The notes beneath the pieces were generated by a model that was not told the origin of the DNA, searched no databases, and was given only the letters and a program-made list of their open reading frames with translations. A stretch of DNA of 59,748 nucleotides, from positions 1 to 59,748 of the forward strand of contig NIOB01000019.1 of assembly GCA_002189105.1 (NCBI GenBank). The letters are read 5' to 3'. Position numbers and translations under genes: made by a program. Source of the stretch: Saccharibacillus soli (GTDB taxonomy: Bacteria; Bacillota; Bacilli; Paenibacillales; Paenibacillaceae). Below are positions 20,196 to 32,500 of the stretch, in pieces. The number at the start of each line of letters is the position of its first letter. Within the stretch, counting starts at the first letter, position 1.

Positions 20196-20861
20196 TTAGT
20201 TGCCTCCTTCCTGAGCAGCTTGTTTCTTAGCTGGAGGAAGAACCTCTCCACGATAGATCCATACTTTAACGCCAATACGACCGTAAGTCGTGTGCGCTTC
20301 AGCTGTACCGTAGTCGATGTCGGCACGCAGGGTATGAAGTGGAACAGTTCCTTCGCTGTAGCCTTCCGAACGTGCGATTTCTGCGCCGCCGAGACGACCG
20401 CTAACCGCAGTTTTGATTCCTTTAGCGCCTGCACGCATTGTACGTTGGATCGATTGTTTCAAAGCACGACGGAACGATACGCGACGTTCCAGTTGTTGTG
20501 CGATGCTTTCGGCGACCAAAATAGCGTCCAGCTCTTGGTTTTTGATCTCAGCGATGTTGATGTGTACTTTTTTGCCGTTAGCGATCTTAGTGATCTCGCC
20601 ACGAAGTACCTCAACCTCTGCGCCACCGCGTCCGATTACCATACCCGGCTTAGCCGTATGGATCGTCACGTTCACGCGATTTGCTGCTCTTTCGATCTCG
20701 ATCTTGGAGACAGCGGATTCTTTCAGCTTAGTTTTCAGGTATTCGCGAATTTTCACGTCTTCCATCAACAGTGTGCCGAAGTCTTTACCAGCGTACCATT
20801 TGGATTCCCAGTCACGGATGATCCCTACACGGAGTCCGACCGGATTTACTTTTTGTCCCAC
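20196..20861 (-). CDS. rpsC: 30S ribosomal protein S3
   Basis: 221 aa with a KH domain ([16 protein letters not shown]) and the S3 C-terminal domain. It lines the mRNA entry channel and contributes to helicase activity. The start is GTG at 20861 after AAGGAGGG. Confidence 0.97.
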   Translation of the reverse strand: MGQKVNPVGLRVGIIRDWESKWYAGKDFGTLLMEDVKIREYLKTKLKESAVSKIEIERAANRVNVTIHTAKPGMVIGRGGAEVEVLRGEITKIANGKKVHINIAEIKNQELDAILVAESIAQQLERRVSFRRALKQSIQRTMRAGAKGIKTAVSGRLGGAEIARSEGYSEGTVPLHTLRADIDYGTAEAHTTYGRIGVKVWIYRGEVLPPAKKQAAQEGGN

Positions 20862-20873
20862 ACGTTTCCCTCC

Positions 20874-21206
20874 TTACTTTTCAGATACAGCCAGAGTGAT
20901 ATGGCTGGTGCGTTTATTGATCCGGCTTGCGCGTCCCATTGCCCGTGGGCGGAAACGTTTCAAAGTCGGTCCTTGGTTTACGTATACTTGCGAAATCACC
21001 AGTTTGCTCACGTCGAGCGAGTGGTTGTTTTCTGCGTTAGCAATTGCCGAGTTCAGCAGTTTCTCCAGGATTGGGGATGCTGCTTTTGGCGTATGGCGCA
21101 GAATTGCGATTGCTTCGCCTACTTGCTTGCCACGGATCAGGTCAGCGACCAGCTGGGCTTTGCGTGGAGCGATGCGGGAATATTTCAGATGCGCTTTTGC
21201 TTCCAT
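20874..21206 (-). CDS. rplV: 50S ribosomal protein L22
   Basis: 110 aa, [20 protein letters not shown]. Its extended beta hairpin lines the exit tunnel near the macrolide site; no insertion or duplication is seen in the loop ([19 protein letters not shown]). Confidence 0.97.
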   Translation of the reverse strand: MEAKAHLKYSRIAPRKAQLVADLIRGKQVGEAIAILRHTPKAASPILEKLLNSAIANAENNHSLDVSKLVISQVYVNQGPTLKRFRPRAMGRASRINKRTSHITLAVSEK

Positions 21207-21245
21207 GCTATCAGTACCTCCCTTCGGACTTTAATACGGTCCGTT

Positions 21246-21524
21246 TTAGCGTCTTGTTTTCTTGTCGTCGTCGGTGTGGCCTTTGTAAGTACGCGTCGGC
21301 GCGAACTCACCCAGTTTGTGTCCGACCATGTCTTCAGTCACATATACCGGTACGTGCTTGCGACCGTCGTAAACGGCGAAAGTGTGTCCGATGAATTGTG
21401 GGAAGATCGTGGAGCGTCTGGACCAAGTTTTGATAACGGCCTTTTTGCTGGCTTCGTTCATAACTTCTACCTTTTTCAGCAGGTATCCGTCAATGAAAGG
21501 GCCTTTTTTGAGACTGCGTGTCAT
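21246..21524 (-). CDS. rpsS: 30S ribosomal protein S19
   Basis: 92 aa, [20 protein letters not shown] with [16 protein letters not shown]. Head protein of the 30S subunit that partners S13. Confidence 0.97.
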   Translation of the reverse strand: MTRSLKKGPFIDGYLLKKVEVMNEASKKAVIKTWSRRSTIFPQFIGHTFAVYDGRKHVPVYVTEDMVGHKLGEFAPTRTYKGHTDDDKKTRR

Positions 21525-21594
21525 CGATTGTAGTCCTCCCTTCAGCTGGCTTGTTCCATAATCCTAGCCGGCGAAGCAATGCGGGATAAGCGCA

Positions 21595-22425
21595 TTACTT
21601 CGTGCGGCGACGGATGATGTATTGATCCGAAGATTTGTTTTTCTTACGCGTTTTGTAACCAAGCGTCGGTTTGCCCCAAGGAGACAGTGGGGATTTACGT
21701 CCGATTGGAGCGCGACCTTCACCACCACCGTGTGGGTGATCGTTCGGGTTCATAACTACGCCGCGGACTTCAGGGCGTTTGCCCAACCAACGGTTACGTC
21801 CTGCTTTACCGATCTTAACAAGCTCGTGGTCCTGGTTGCCTACGGAACCGATGGTAGCGCGGCAAACTTTCAGTACGCGACGAACTTCGCCCGAAGACAG
21901 GCGGATCGATACGTAACGTTCTTCTTTACCCAGCAGTTGAGCTTCTGTGCCAGCTGCGCGAACCATTTGGCCGCCTTTGCCTGGTTTCAACTCAATGTTG
22001 TGGATAACTGTACCTACCGGAATGTTTTCCAGTGGCAGAGCGTTACCGATCTTGATGTCAGCATCCGGTCCGGAGAAGATCGTATCGCCAACTTTCAGAC
22101 CTTTAGGCGCCAGAATATAGCGCTTTTCGCCGTCTGCATAGTTGATGAGTGCGATGTTCGAAGTCCGGTTTGGATCGTATTCGATCGTAGCAACGCGGCC
22201 TGGAATTCCATCTTTGGTACGCTTGAAGTCGATAATCCGGTATTTACGTTTGTGTCCGCCGCCTTGGTGACGAACCGTAATTTTACCTTGGTTGTTGCGG
22301 CCTGCTTTGTTGTACAGCGGAGCCAGCAACGATTTCTCCGGCTGATTCGTTGTGATTTCTTCGAATGTCGATACGCTCATTGCGCGTCGAGCCGGGGATG
22401 TCGGTTTATACTTTTTGATTGGCAC
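21595..22425 (-). CDS. rplB: 50S ribosomal protein L2
   Basis: 276 aa, contains the conserved [17 protein letters not shown] segment with the His close to the peptidyl-transferase centre. The start is GTG at 22425 after AAGGAGGG. Needed for subunit association and peptide-bond formation. Confidence 0.97.
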   Translation of the reverse strand: MPIKKYKPTSPARRAMSVSTFEEITTNQPEKSLLAPLYNKAGRNNQGKITVRHQGGGHKRKYRIIDFKRTKDGIPGRVATIEYDPNRTSNIALINYADGEKRYILAPKGLKVGDTIFSGPDADIKIGNALPLENIPVGTVIHNIELKPGKGGQMVRAAGTEAQLLGKEERYVSIRLSSGEVRRVLKVCRATIGSVGNQDHELVKIGKAGRNRWLGKRPEVRGVVMNPNDHPHGGGEGRAPIGRKSPLSPWGKPTLGYKTRKKNKSSDQYIIRRRTK

Positions 22426-22439
22426 GTTGGTTTCCCTCC

Positions 22440-22733
22440 TTACTCTGCAGATTCAAAGAACTCGAGCGATTTGCTATCTGGAGTCAGCGTCACGATCGCT
22501 TTTTTCCATTCGCTCGTATAGCCGGAGTGACGGCCGTAACGTTTCGGCTTAGCCGGAACGCGCAGAACGTTGACTTTCGACACTTTCACGCCGAAGATCG
22601 CTTCTACTGCCTTTTTCACTTCCGTTTTGTTAGCGCTCATTTGCACTTCAAATACGTATTTCGACTGGCTCATCGCTTCAGCCGTACGTTCCGTAATAAT
22701 CGGACGTTTAATCAGGTCACGAGGATCTTTCAT
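22440..22733 (-). CDS. rplW: 50S ribosomal protein L23
   Basis: 97 aa, [20 protein letters not shown]. Docking site for trigger factor and SRP at the tunnel exit. The start overlaps the rplD stop by 1 nt. Confidence 0.97.
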   Translation of the reverse strand: MKDPRDLIKRPIITERTAEAMSQSKYVFEVQMSANKTEVKKAVEAIFGVKVSKVNVLRVPAKPKRYGRHSGYTSEWKKAIVTLTPDSKSLEFFESAE

Positions 22734-23356
22734 TACGCGAATACCTCCTCTACCTTCTGAACTGCGTCCTTCGTGATGATGAGTTTATCATGCACGAGCA
22801 CGTCGAGAACATTGATGCCGTCAGCCTGAACGAACTTGACGCCCGGAATGTTGCGAGCGGACAAAGCTACGTTGTTGTCGTATTCCGGAGCCACTACAAG
22901 GGCTTTACGGTCTACGTTCAATTTGTTCAGGATACCTGCGAATTCTTTTGTCTTCGGAGCGTTAAGGCTCAGCGCATCCAGAACGATAATTTCGTTTGCG
23001 ATGACTTTGGAAGACAGTGCCGATTTGATCGCCAGACGACGAACCTTTTTAGGCAGTTTGAAGGAGTAGCTGCGCGGAGTTGGTCCGAAGACGATACCGC
23101 CGCCTTTCCATTGTGGAGAACGGATGGAGCCTTGACGCGCACGTCCTGTACCTTTTTGTTTCCAAGGTTTACGACCGCCGCCACGAACTTCCGAACGTCC
23201 TTTAACTTTGTGCGTACCCGAGCGCAGGGATGCTTGTTGCATCACAACTGCCTGGTGAAGCACGTGTCCGTTAGGATTGATACCGAATACCGAATCGCTC
23301 AGTTCGATCTCGCCGACCTGGCTGCCTTCGATATTGTAGACTGCTACTTTAGGCAT
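22733..23356 (-). CDS. rplD: 50S ribosomal protein L4
   Basis: 207 aa with the tunnel loop [20 protein letters not shown] (unaltered at the macrolide-contact region). In E. coli L4 autoregulates the S10 operon. Followed directly by rplW. Confidence 0.97.
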   Translation of the reverse strand: MPKVAVYNIEGSQVGEIELSDSVFGINPNGHVLHQAVVMQQASLRSGTHKVKGRSEVRGGGRKPWKQKGTGRARQGSIRSPQWKGGGIVFGPTPRSYSFKLPKKVRRLAIKSALSSKVIANEIIVLDALSLNAPKTKEFAGILNKLNVDRKALVVAPEYDNNVALSARNIPGVKFVQADGINVLDVLVHDKLIITKDAVQKVEEVFA

Positions 23357-23386
23357 TTCATGTTCCTCCTTTCTTCTAAGGATTAA

Positions 23387-24010
23387 TTATTTCTTCACCG
23401 ATGCACGAACTTTAACGAAGCCGTTTTTAGGACCCGGAATGGAGCCTTTAACCAGCAGTACGTTGCGTTCTGCGTCAACTCTTACGATTTCGAGGTTTTG
23501 AACAGTGATCGAGTCATGGCCCATGTGTCCTGGCAGGCGTTTACCTTTCGGTACACGGTTAGCCTGGATGGAACCCATCGAACCCGGTCTGCGGTGGTAA
23601 CGCGAGCCGTGCGCCATTGGTCCGCGGCTTTGTCCCCAACGTTTGATAACGCCGGCAAAACCTTTACCTTTGGATACGCCGCTTACGTCAACGAATTCGC
23701 CTTCTGCGAATACGTCCGCTTTAAGCACTTGTCCAACCTCGTAAATTCCGAGGTCAACACCGCGAAGTTCGCGGACGTAGCGCTTAGGTGCAGTGTCCGC
23801 TTTTTTAGCGTGACCTGCCTCCGGTTTATTGGAACGGCTAGCTTTCTTGTCCGAGAAACCGATTTGTACCGCTTCATAACCATCGTTCTCAAGGTCTTTC
23901 TTCTGCAGAACCACGCAAGGGCCTGCTTCGATAACCGTTACCGGAACGACGTTACCTTCAGCGGTGAACACTTGGGTCATACCCAGTTTTTTCCCTAAGA
24001 TACCTTTCAT
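23387..24010 (-). CDS. rplC: 50S ribosomal protein L3
   Basis: 207 aa, [21 protein letters not shown] central extension reaches the peptidyl-transferase centre ([20 protein letters not shown]). The ATG at 24010 has AGAGGTG 5 nt upstream; a frame start six codons earlier includes that site and is rejected. Confidence 0.96.
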   Translation of the reverse strand: MKGILGKKLGMTQVFTAEGNVVPVTVIEAGPCVVLQKKDLENDGYEAVQIGFSDKKASRSNKPEAGHAKKADTAPKRYVRELRGVDLGIYEVGQVLKADVFAEGEFVDVSGVSKGKGFAGVIKRWGQSRGPMAHGSRYHRRPGSMGSIQANRVPKGKRLPGHMGHDSITVQNLEIVRVDAERNVLLVKGSIPGPKNGFVKVRASVKK

Positions 24011-24049
24011 GTTGACACCTCTTTTCATTTATGTCCTTATTCAGGAGTA

Positions 24050-24373
<324 letters not shown>

Positions 24374-24420
24374 CTATCGCCCAATTTGGTATCGGACATA
24401 CTCCGCGAAAATTTTCCGCG

Positions 24421-24451
24421 CACACCCACTATGGCAAAGGAGCCGGGTGTG
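24421..24451 (-). promoter_or_regulatory. Hairpin in the S10 operon leader
   Basis: Minus-strand CACACCC / GGGTGTG with a 17-nt loop in the ~130-nt leader before rpsJ. A second, AT-rich self-complementary stretch (CGCGGAAAATTTTCGCG) follows. No T-tract follows either, so a role in autoregulation is only a suggestion. Confidence 0.4.
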
Positions 24452-24497
24452 TCGGTAACCTCTCGCATCATCGCAACGTCTCAGAACAACATTCATT

Positions 24498-24526
24498 ATT
24501 ATATAGAAGATCTCGAGACAATGCAA
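24498..24526 (-). promoter_or_regulatory. Promoter of the S10-spc-alpha operon
   Basis: Minus-strand TTGCAT (24521-24526), exactly 17 nt, TATAAT (24498-24503). It lies just downstream of the tuf terminator and would drive the ~15 kb from rpsJ to rplQ. The interval 24359-24666 holds only this promoter, the leader and the tuf terminator; the B. subtilis gene ybaC found here is absent. Confidence 0.88.
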
Positions 24527-24544
24527 CACTTTTTTTGAATTACA

Positions 24545-24597
24545 CAAAAAGAAAGCGAGGCCCTATCCCGACTCCGGGATAAAGGCCCCGCCTCGCG
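24545..24597 (-). terminator. Terminator of the str operon (after tuf)
   Basis: Minus-strand stem GCGAGGC / GCCTCGC with an inner TATCCCG / CGGGATA pair, followed by TTTCTTTTTG. Confidence 0.9.
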
Positions 24598-24666
24598 CTT
24601 TCGTTTACAATACAATGTTACTCGTTCCAGTACACTGTTGCTCTATTTAACGGTTAAGAACCGTTA

Positions 24667-25857
24667 TTATTTTTGAATTGTTGCTACGGCACCGGCGCCT
24701 ACTGTACGTCCGCCTTCACGAATGGAGAACTTAGTTCCTTCTTCGATAGCGATTGGAGCGATCAGTTGAACAGTAACCGTGATGTTGTCGCCCGGCATTA
24801 CCATCTCAGTGCCTTCTGGCAGGTTGATGATGCCCGTTACGTCAGTTGTACGGAAGTAGAACTGAGGACGGTATCCTGTGAAGAAAGGCTTGTGACGGCC
24901 ACCTTCTTCTTTAGTCAGGACGTAGATTTGTGCTGTGAACTCAGTGTGCGGTTTAACCGAACCTGGTTTCGACAGGACTTGTCCACGCTCGATTTGCGTA
25001 CGGTCAACACCGCGCAGCAGTGCGCCGATGTTGTCGCCAGCTTGAGCGGAATCCATCAGTTTACGGAACATTTCTACGCCCGTAACAACCGATTTCTTGG
25101 ACTCTTCAGCGATACCAACGATTTCGACTTCGTCGCCGATTTTAACTGTACCGCGTTCGATACGGCCAGTTGCTACCGTACCACGGCCAGTGATCGAGAA
25201 CACGTCTTCGACTGGCATCAGGAAAGGCTTCTCAGTGTCGCGCTCTGGAGTTGGGATGTACTCGTCGATGATGTTGAACATTTCAACGATCTTCTGAGCC
25301 CATTCGCCATCAGGGTTTTGCAGCGCTTCACGAGCGGAACCTTGGATGATTGGAGTGTCGTCGCCTGGGAAGTCATATTCGCTCAGCAGGTCACGTACTT
25401 CCATTTCAACCAGTTCCAGCAGTTCAGCGTCTTCAACCATGTCGCATTTGTTCAGGAATACGACGATGTAAGGTACGCCTACTTGACGGGAGAGAAGGAT
25501 GTGTTCACGAGTTTGCGGCATTGGGCCGTCAGCTGCGGATACAACCAGAATCGCTCCGTCCATTTGAGCAGCGCCGGTGATCATGTTTTTAACATAGTCG
25601 GCGTGTCCTGGGCAGTCTACGTGTGCGTAGTGACGAGCAGGAGTTTCATATTCAACGTGAGCTGTCGAGATCGTGATACCACGTTCTCTTTCTTCTGGAG
25701 CCTTGTCGATTTGGTCGAAGGCTACAGCAGCACCGCCGTAGGTTTTGGACAGTACAGTCGTGATTGCAGCAGTCAGGGTCGTTTTACCATGGTCGACGTG
25801 ACCGATAGTACCGATGTTAACGTGCGGCTTATTACGTTCAAATTTAGCTTTTGCCAT
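24667..25857 (-). CDS. tuf: Elongation factor Tu
   Basis: 396 aa GTPase that brings aminoacyl-tRNA to the A site. GHVDHGKT (19-26), DCPGH and NKCD are intact, followed by two beta-barrel domains. Last gene of the str operon, 100 bp after fusA, ended by a strong terminator. Confidence 0.98.
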   Translation of the reverse strand: MAKAKFERNKPHVNIGTIGHVDHGKTTLTAAITTVLSKTYGGAAVAFDQIDKAPEERERGITISTAHVEYETPARHYAHVDCPGHADYVKNMITGAAQMDGAILVVSAADGPMPQTREHILLSRQVGVPYIVVFLNKCDMVEDAELLELVEMEVRDLLSEYDFPGDDTPIIQGSAREALQNPDGEWAQKIVEMFNIIDEYIPTPERDTEKPFLMPVEDVFSITGRGTVATGRIERGTVKIGDEVEIVGIAEESKKSVVTGVEMFRKLMDSAQAGDNIGALLRGVDRTQIERGQVLSKPGSVKPHTEFTAQIYVLTKEEGGRHKPFFTGYRPQFYFRTTDVTGIINLPEGTEMVMPGDNITVTVQLIAPIAIEEGTKFSIREGGRTVGAGAVATIQK

Positions 25858-25957
25858 TTGAAACAGTTCCTCCTTAATGTAGAAAGATTATATGTGTGAA
25901 GCATCCGGGCTGACGTTCCTCAAAAGACGCTCGCCAACCCGGCGGTGAAAACGAGGA

Positions 25958-28036
25958 TTACTCCCCTGCTTTCGTCTTCGATACGATTTCTTCAGCGATG
26001 TTCTTAGGAACTTCTTCATAATGGGAGAGTTCCATGGAGAACACGCCGCGTCCTTGCGTACCCGAACGCAGAGTGGTCGAGTATCCGAACATTTCGGAGA
26101 GAGGTACCTTCGCACGGATGATTTGAGCACCGCTGCGGGAATCCATACCTTCGATACGGCCGCGGCGAGAGTTCAGCATACCCATAACGTCGCCCATGTA
26201 CTCCTCAGGCACGGTTACTTCGACTTTCATGATTGGCTCAAGCAGGACAGGCTTACACTTGTCTTTAGCTGCTTTAAGCGCCATCGAACCTGCGATTTTG
26301 AACGCCATTTCGTTGGAGTCCACGTCGTGGTACGATCCGTCGACGATTGTCGCTTTCACGTCTACCAGCGGGAAACCAGCGATAACGCCGCTCTTCATTT
26401 GCTCTTCGATACCTGCAAGTGCCGGCTGAATGTATTCGCGCGGTACGGAACCGCCCACGACTTTACTTTCAAACTGGCTGCCTGTACCCGGCTCCAGCGG
26501 TTCAAACTCAACCCAGACGTGACCATATTGACCACGGCCACCGGACTGACGAACGAACTTGCCTTCAACGCGGGCCGGTTGACGGAAGGTTTCACGGTAA
26601 GCAACTTGTGGTTTACCCACGTTAGTTTCTACCTTAAACTCCCGACGCATCCGGTCGATAATGATATCAAGGTGGAGTTCACCCATACCTGCCAGAATCG
26701 TCTGGCCAGTTTCTTCGTCCGTGTGGGCACGAAGGGTTGGATCTTCTTCGGTGAGCTTGCTCAGTGCCACGCCCATCTTGTCTTGGTCAGCCTTGGTTTT
26801 CGGCTCAACCGCGATTTCGATAACCGGGTCAGGGAAGTTCATCGATTCCAGAATAACCGGGCTCTTCTCATCACACAGTGTATCACCTGTGCCCGTATCT
26901 TTCAAACCAACTGCTGCCGCGATATCGCCCGCATACACGACGCTGATTTCTTGACGGCTGTTGGCATGCATTTGCAGGATACGGCCGATCCGTTCGCGTT
27001 TGCCTTTCGTTGCATTCAGCACATACGAACCGGATTGAAGCACGCCGGAGTATACGCGGAAGAACGTCAGCTTACCTACGTAAGGGTCGGTCATGATTTT
27101 GAATGCCAGTGCGGAGAATGGTTCTTCGTCCGAAGAATGACGAACCGTTTCTTCGCCGTCTTCCAGGTGACCCTGGATTGCCGGTACGTCTACCGGAGCT
27201 GGCAGGTAATCCAGAACGGCGTCCAGCATCAGCTGAACCCCTTTGTTTTTGTAGGAAGATCCGCAGATAACCGGGAAGATCTTAACGTCGATAACACCTT
27301 GACGCAGAGCTGCTTTCAGCTCTTCGATGGAGATCTCTTCTCCTTCAAGGTATTTCATCATCAATTCTTCGTCCAGCTCGGCAACCTTCTCTACGAGGAT
27401 TCCGCGCAGTTCTTCGACCTGAGCTTTGAACTCTTCAGGTACGTCAACAACTTCGATGTTTTGACCGAGGTCGTCTTTGTACATGTGAGCTTTTTGCTCT
27501 ACCAGGTCGATGATACCGACGAAGTCATTTTCCGCGCCAATCGGAAGCTGGATCGCTACCGAATTCGCTTGAAGACGCTCACCCATATCTTTGACTACGT
27601 TAAGGAAGTCCGCGCCGATGATGTCCATTTTGTTGACGTATGCGATCCGAGGTACGCCGTAACGGTCAGCCTGTCTCCATACGGTTTCCGACTGCGGCTC
27701 GACGCCTTCTTTGGCACTGAATACGCCTACTGCCCCGTCCAATACACGAAGGGAACGTTCGACTTCTACTGTGAAGTCAACGTGTCCCGGGGTATCGATG
27801 ATATTGACGCGGTGACCTTTCCATTGAGCGGTCGTAGCGGCGGAAGTGATTGTGATTCCGCGCTCCTGCTCCTGTTCCATCCAGTCCATCGTCGCAGCGC
27901 CTTCGTGTACTTCACCGATTTTGTGCGTGATGCCTGTGTAGAACAGGATCCGTTCCGTGGTAGTTGTCTTACCGGCGTCAATATGCGCCATGATCCCGAT
28001 GTTACGTGTATTTTTCAAGGAGAACTCTCTTGCCAT
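25958..28036 (-). CDS. fusA: Elongation factor G
   Basis: 692 aa translocase GTPase. P-loop AHIDAGKT (17-24), [12 protein letters not shown], then domains II-V with GRGQYGHV in domain IV. The sequence is full length without insertions. It lies between rpsG and tuf. Confidence 0.98.
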   Translation of the reverse strand: MAREFSLKNTRNIGIMAHIDAGKTTTTERILFYTGITHKIGEVHEGAATMDWMEQEQERGITITSAATTAQWKGHRVNIIDTPGHVDFTVEVERSLRVLDGAVGVFSAKEGVEPQSETVWRQADRYGVPRIAYVNKMDIIGADFLNVVKDMGERLQANSVAIQLPIGAENDFVGIIDLVEQKAHMYKDDLGQNIEVVDVPEEFKAQVEELRGILVEKVAELDEELMMKYLEGEEISIEELKAALRQGVIDVKIFPVICGSSYKNKGVQLMLDAVLDYLPAPVDVPAIQGHLEDGEETVRHSSDEEPFSALAFKIMTDPYVGKLTFFRVYSGVLQSGSYVLNATKGKRERIGRILQMHANSRQEISVVYAGDIAAAVGLKDTGTGDTLCDEKSPVILESMNFPDPVIEIAVEPKTKADQDKMGVALSKLTEEDPTLRAHTDEETGQTILAGMGELHLDIIIDRMRREFKVETNVGKPQVAYRETFRQPARVEGKFVRQSGGRGQYGHVWVEFEPLEPGTGSQFESKVVGGSVPREYIQPALAGIEEQMKSGVIAGFPLVDVKATIVDGSYHDVDSNEMAFKIAGSMALKAAKDKCKPVLLEPIMKVEVTVPEEYMGDVMGMLNSRRGRIEGMDSRSGAQIIRAKVPLSEMFGYSTTLRSGTQGRGVFSMELSHYEEVPKNIAEEIVSKTKAGE

Positions 28037-28085
28037 GAATGGGATTCTCCCTTCAAAATTCAGTATTGGTTGTTAAGCCGAAATC

Positions 28086-28556
28086 CTACCAGCGGTAGTG
28101 TGCAAACGCTTTGTTCGCTTCAGCCATTTTGTGCGTGTCTTCGCGTTTCTTCACGGATGCACCAGTGTTGTTCGATGCGTCGATGATTTCAGCCGCCAGA
28201 CGCTCTTCCATCGTCTTCTCGCCGCGGTTGCGGGAGTAGTTGACGAGCCAACGGAGACCGAGAGCCGTCCGTCTTTCAGGCTTAACTTCGATTGGCACCT
28301 GGTAGTTTGCACCGCCTACACGACGAGCTTTAACTTCCAGAACCGGCATGATGTTTTTGATTGCAGCTTCAAAGACTTCCATCGGGTCGTTGCCCGTACG
28401 TTCTTGAATCAATTTGAACGAGTTGTAAAGGATGTTTTGAGCTACACCGCGTTTACCGTCGATCATGATGCGGTTGATCAGACGAGTAACCAGTTTGCTG
28501 TTGTACACCGGATCCGGCAGTACGTCTCTTTTAGTAACTGGACCTTTGCGTGGCAT
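28086..28556 (-). CDS. rpsG: 30S ribosomal protein S7
   Basis: 156 aa, [20 protein letters not shown], ends [15 protein letters not shown]. Nucleates 30S head assembly and lies by the E site. Confidence 0.97.
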   Translation of the reverse strand: MPRKGPVTKRDVLPDPVYNSKLVTRLINRIMIDGKRGVAQNILYNSFKLIQERTGNDPMEVFEAAIKNIMPVLEVKARRVGGANYQVPIEVKPERRTALGLRWLVNYSRNRGEKTMEERLAAEIIDASNNTGASVKKREDTHKMAEANKAFAHYRW

Positions 28557-28608
28557 GGATATCCCCCTTTCTCCGATAATTGAACGCTATTAAGCGCTCA
28601 AGTTAAAA

Positions 28609-29031
28609 TTAGTTTTTCTTTTCTTTTGGACGCTTAGCGCCGTATTTGGAACGAGCTTGCATACGTCCGTTTACGCCAGCAGTGTCAAGAGCACCGCGAA
28701 CGATGTGGTAACGTACTCCCGCCAAGTCCTTTACGCGACCTCCGCGAACCAGCACGACGCTGTGTTCTTGCAGGTTGTGTCCGATACCCGGAATGTAAGC
28801 AGTCACCTCGATACGGTTCGTCAAACGAACACGGGCATACTTACGAAGCGCGGAGTTTGGTTTACGTGGAGTCATTGTACCTACACGAGTGCAGACACCG
28901 CGTTTTTGCGGGGCGCTCAGGTTTGTTTCTTCACGTTTGAGTGCGTTGAAACCCTTTTGCAGTGCTGGGGATTTCGACTTCACTACCTTCGCTTGACGTC
29001 CTTTGCGGACGAGTTGGTTAATAGTTGGCAT
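28609..29031 (-). CDS. rpsL: 30S ribosomal protein S12
   Basis: 140 aa, [20 protein letters not shown]. The decoding-loop [11 protein letters not shown] and [13 protein letters not shown] segments carry the wild-type lysines, so streptomycin sensitivity would be expected at this protein. The ATG at 29031 matches the conserved N terminus; in-frame GTG/ATG codons four and two codons earlier sit at the Shine-Dalgarno GGGGG. Confidence 0.96.
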   Translation of the reverse strand: MPTINQLVRKGRQAKVVKSKSPALQKGFNALKREETNLSAPQKRGVCTRVGTMTPRKPNSALRKYARVRLTNRIEVTAYIPGIGHNLQEHSVVLVRGGRVKDLAGVRYHIVRGALDTAGVNGRMQARSKYGAKRPKEKKN

Positions 29032-29191
29032 TGTCATTGCCACCCCCTTCCCATATTGGTAAACATCCTTGTTACAAACCGTACTCCCAAGTCCACAGAC
29101 CCAGGTGGTTCATAAAAGAACAAATGAAAATTCTTGCCCCAAGCACTTCCTGTACTTGAAACAAAAACATTCTTACAAGGTTATGACTTTC

Positions 29192-29440
29192 TCATTTTAG
29201 CACCGCAGCCATCGCCGCCCCAACTTCAATCCCGCAAGCTTTGCCCAGCATTCGCATGGTTTCCACTTCGGTCAGCTTGACGTTGGACTTGCTGCACAGC
29301 GACGTGATCTTGGCGATCATCCGCTGGTCTGCATCCATGGCTACATATACTTCGGAAGCCAATCCAAGTTCCACCGCTCTCACGGTTTGCTTGGTACCGA
29401 TTTTGACGTGTGCATCCTGGAGTCCTTTATCATTAGACAT
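29192..29440 (-). CDS. rplGB: L7Ae-family kink-turn RNA-binding protein (YbxF/RplGB)
   Basis: 82 aa, with the L7Ae/L30e fold core KIGTKQTVRAVELGLASEVY and ending GIEVGAAMAAVLK. In B. subtilis the protein from this locus binds K-turn RNA. First gene of the str transcript here, 160 bp upstream of rpsL. I see no promoter or terminator in that gap. Confidence 0.9.
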   Translation of the reverse strand: MSNDKGLQDAHVKIGTKQTVRAVELGLASEVYVAMDADQRMIAKITSLCSKSNVKLTEVETMRMLGKACGIEVGAAMAAVLK

Positions 29441-29494
29441 TCGGCATATCCTCCAAAAGACAGGATTATCACTAACCGCTCACGCACCTTTGCT

Positions 29495-29524
29495 ATATTA
29501 GCACCTGCCAGAGAGGTATGTCAA
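29495..29524 (-). promoter_or_regulatory. Promoter of the str operon (rplGB-rpsL-rpsG-fusA-tuf)
   Basis: Minus-strand TTGACA (29519-29524), 18-nt spacer ending TGC, TAATAT (29495-29500), so an extended -10. It lies ~55 bp before rplGB and just after a hairpin at the end of rpoC. Confidence 0.85.
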
Positions 29525-29536
29525 GCACAGAATGAC

Positions 29537-29572
29537 GGGGCATCCGAAAAGATTTCTCTTTTCCTCCGCCCC
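29537..29572 (-). other. Stem-loop in the rpoC 3' region
   Basis: Minus-strand GGGGCG / TGCCCC, an internal loop rich in G and A, then GAAAAGA / TCTTTTC closed by a GAAA tetraloop. No T-tract follows, so it looks like an RNA-processing or 3'-end-stabilising element and not a normal terminator. Confidence 0.55.
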
Positions 29573-29592
29573 AGTTCTGATTGCCTTGCTGC

Positions 29593-32500
29593 TTATTGCT
29601 CAGTCGTTACGGTTTCCAGCGATTCCTCGCCGTTTTCCAACGCTTCTGGTTCTTCAAAACGTACACTGCGGTAGCGAGTCATGCCGGTACCGGCAGGAAT
29701 CAGCTTACCAATCAGGACGTTCTCTTTAAGACCCAGCAGCTGATCGACTTTACCTTTGATCGCTGCATCTGTCAGGACACGAGTCGTCTCCTGGAAGGAT
29801 GCCGCCGACAGGAAGGAGTCGGTCTCGAGGGATGCCTTGGTAATACCCAGCAGGACCGGTTTAGCGACCGCTGGATCCTTGCCATTCAACATCGCCTCTT
29901 TGTTTGCCTTCTCATATTCGTGCAGATCCACGAAGGAGCCTGGCAGCAGCGTCGTCTCGCCTGCATCCACGATGCGGATCTTGCGCAGCATCTGACGGAT
30001 CATAACTTCGACGTGCTTATCGTTGATTTCTACGCCCTGGTTCCGGTATACGCGCTGAACTTCCTGAAGGATATAGTTCTGCACGCCGCGGATACCTTTG
30101 ATGCGCAGCATTTCTTTAGGGTCGATCGAACCATCCGTCAGTTCGTCCCCAGCTTCAATCGTCATGCCTTCGCGTACGCGCAGACGGGAACCGTAAGTGA
30201 CCGAATAAGTCTTGCTTTCGGCTTCGCCTTGAACTTCGATCTCACGACGGTCTTTCGCTTCGCGGATCTCCTTCACGACGCCGTCGATTTCACTGATTGT
30301 AGCCTGACCTTTAGGGTTACGGGCTTCAAACAGCTCCTGGATACGCGGCAGACCTTGCGTGATGTCGTCGCCGGCAACGCCGCCGGTGTGGAATGTACGC
30401 ATGGTGAGCTGGGTTCCTGGTTCGCCGATCGATTGGGCAGCGATGATGCCGACTGCTTCGCCGATTTCGACGTGTTTACCCGTAGCCAGGTTACGTCCGT
30501 AGCACTTTTTGCACACGCCATGACGCGCGCGGCAGCTGAGTACGGAACGGATTTGCAGTTTTTCAACGCCTGCTTTAACGATCTCTTCAGCTTTGTCCGA
30601 AGTAATTAGCTCGTTACGACGTGCGATGATCTCATTCGTTTCCGGATGACGAACAGTCTCGAAGCAGTAGCGCCCTTCAATACGGTCGTACAGATCTTCG
30701 ATGACTTCCTTACCATCCTGGATACGGCTAACCATGAAGCCCTTGTCCGTTCCACAGTCGTCTTCGCGCACGATTACGTCCTGCGCTACGTCAACCAGAC
30801 GACGGGTCAGGTAACCCGAGTCAGCGGTACGAAGTGCGGTATCGGCCAGACCTTTACGCGCACCGTGCGTAGACAGGAAGTATTCGAGGACCGTCAGGCC
30901 TTCGCGGAAGTTCGACTTGATTGGGAGCTCGATGATGCGACCCGATGGGTTGGCCATCAGACCCCGCATACCGCCCAACTGGGTGATCTGCGATTTGTTA
31001 CCACGGGCTTTGGAGTCAACCATGAGCATGATGGAATTGTAACGGTCCATGGATTTCATCAGAATGTCACTGATTTGATCCTTGGCGTGCGACCAGATCT
31101 CGATAACCCGGTCATACCGTTCTTCGTTGGTAATCAGACCACGGCGGTACTGGTTGGTAATGACCGCAACCTTCTTATCCGACTCTTCCATCAAGTCTTT
31201 TTTCTCCGGTGGTACGACGACGTCGGAAACGGCTACGGTTACGCCCGAACGAGTCGAGTACGTGAATCCGAGCTGTTTGATTTCGTCGAGAATCATCGAA
31301 GTTTGAGTCGTCTGGTAGACCTCGAAGCAGCGTCCGATAATCTCACCCAGATACTCTTTGCCGATCCCCTTCGTCTGAGGAGCGTTCATGATGCGGTCGG
31401 TGACGTTCTCCCCTTTTTCATAGATGAAGAAGTCTTCGGCCACGCCGTCAAACAGGTTCGCGCGAGTTGCATCGTTGATGTACGGGAAGCTTGCCGGGAA
31501 GATCTCGTTGAAGATGATCCGGCCTACTGTCGTAATCAGCATTGCGTCCTGCTGTTTGTCGGTGAAGCTTGTTTTATTGAGAGCCTTAACCGGAATCGCC
31601 ACGCGAGCGTGGAGTTCGGCTGTACCACGTTGGTACGCGGACACGGCTTCGTTGATGTTGCGAAGGATCATGCCTGCGCCGCGGCCTTCCTTGTTATCCA
31701 TCGTCAGATAGTAAGTTCCGAGAACCATATCCTGGGAAGGAGTAACAACAGGCTTGCCGTCTTTCGGGTTCAGGATGTTACCGGATGCCAGCATCAGGAT
31801 ACGGGCTTCAGCCTGTGCCTCTGCGGACAACGGAACGTGAACGGCCATCTGGTCACCGTCGAAGTCGGCGTTGTATGCCGTACATACGAGTGGGTGAAGA
31901 CGGATCGCTTTACCTTCGACCAGGATCGGTTCAAAGGCCTGGATACCGAGACGGTGAAGCGTAGGGGCACGGTTCAACAGAACCGGGTGCTCCTTGATGA
32001 CTTCTTCGAGTACGTCCCACACTTCGGCACTTACGCGCTCGACTTTGCGTTTTGCACTCTTGATGTTATGAGCCAGACCTTTGTTGACCAGCTCTTTCAT
32101 TACGAATGGTTTGAACAGTTCCAGCGCCATTTCCTTCGGAAGACCGCATTGGTACATCTTCAGGTTTGGACCTACAACGATAACGGAACGACCGGAATAA
32201 TCGACCCGTTTACCGAGCAAGTTCTGACGGAAACGTCCTTGTTTACCCTTCAGCATGTGGCTGAGGGATTTGAGCGGACGGTTACCTGGGCCTGTGACTG
32301 GACGACCGCGACGGCCGTTGTCGATCAGGGCGTCTACCGCTTCCTGCAGCATGCGCTTTTCGTTCTGCACGATGATGTCCGGGGCACCCAGATCAAGCAG
32401 TCTCTTCAGACGGTTGTTCCGGTTGATAACCCGGCGATACAGATCGTTAAGGTCGGACGTTGCAAAACGGCCGCCGTCGAGCTGTACCATCGGACGCAGT

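Noticed and set aside
28800-28900. Streptomycin-resistance change in S12
   Set aside because: Both decoding-loop lysines are present in [11 protein letters not shown] and GGRVKDLAG.
29537-29572. Kink-turn target of the adjacent L7Ae-like protein
   Set aside because: The internal loop has G and A residues but is symmetric 3x3 and lacks the 3-nt bulge of a standard K-turn; it also lies upstream of the rplGB promoter.
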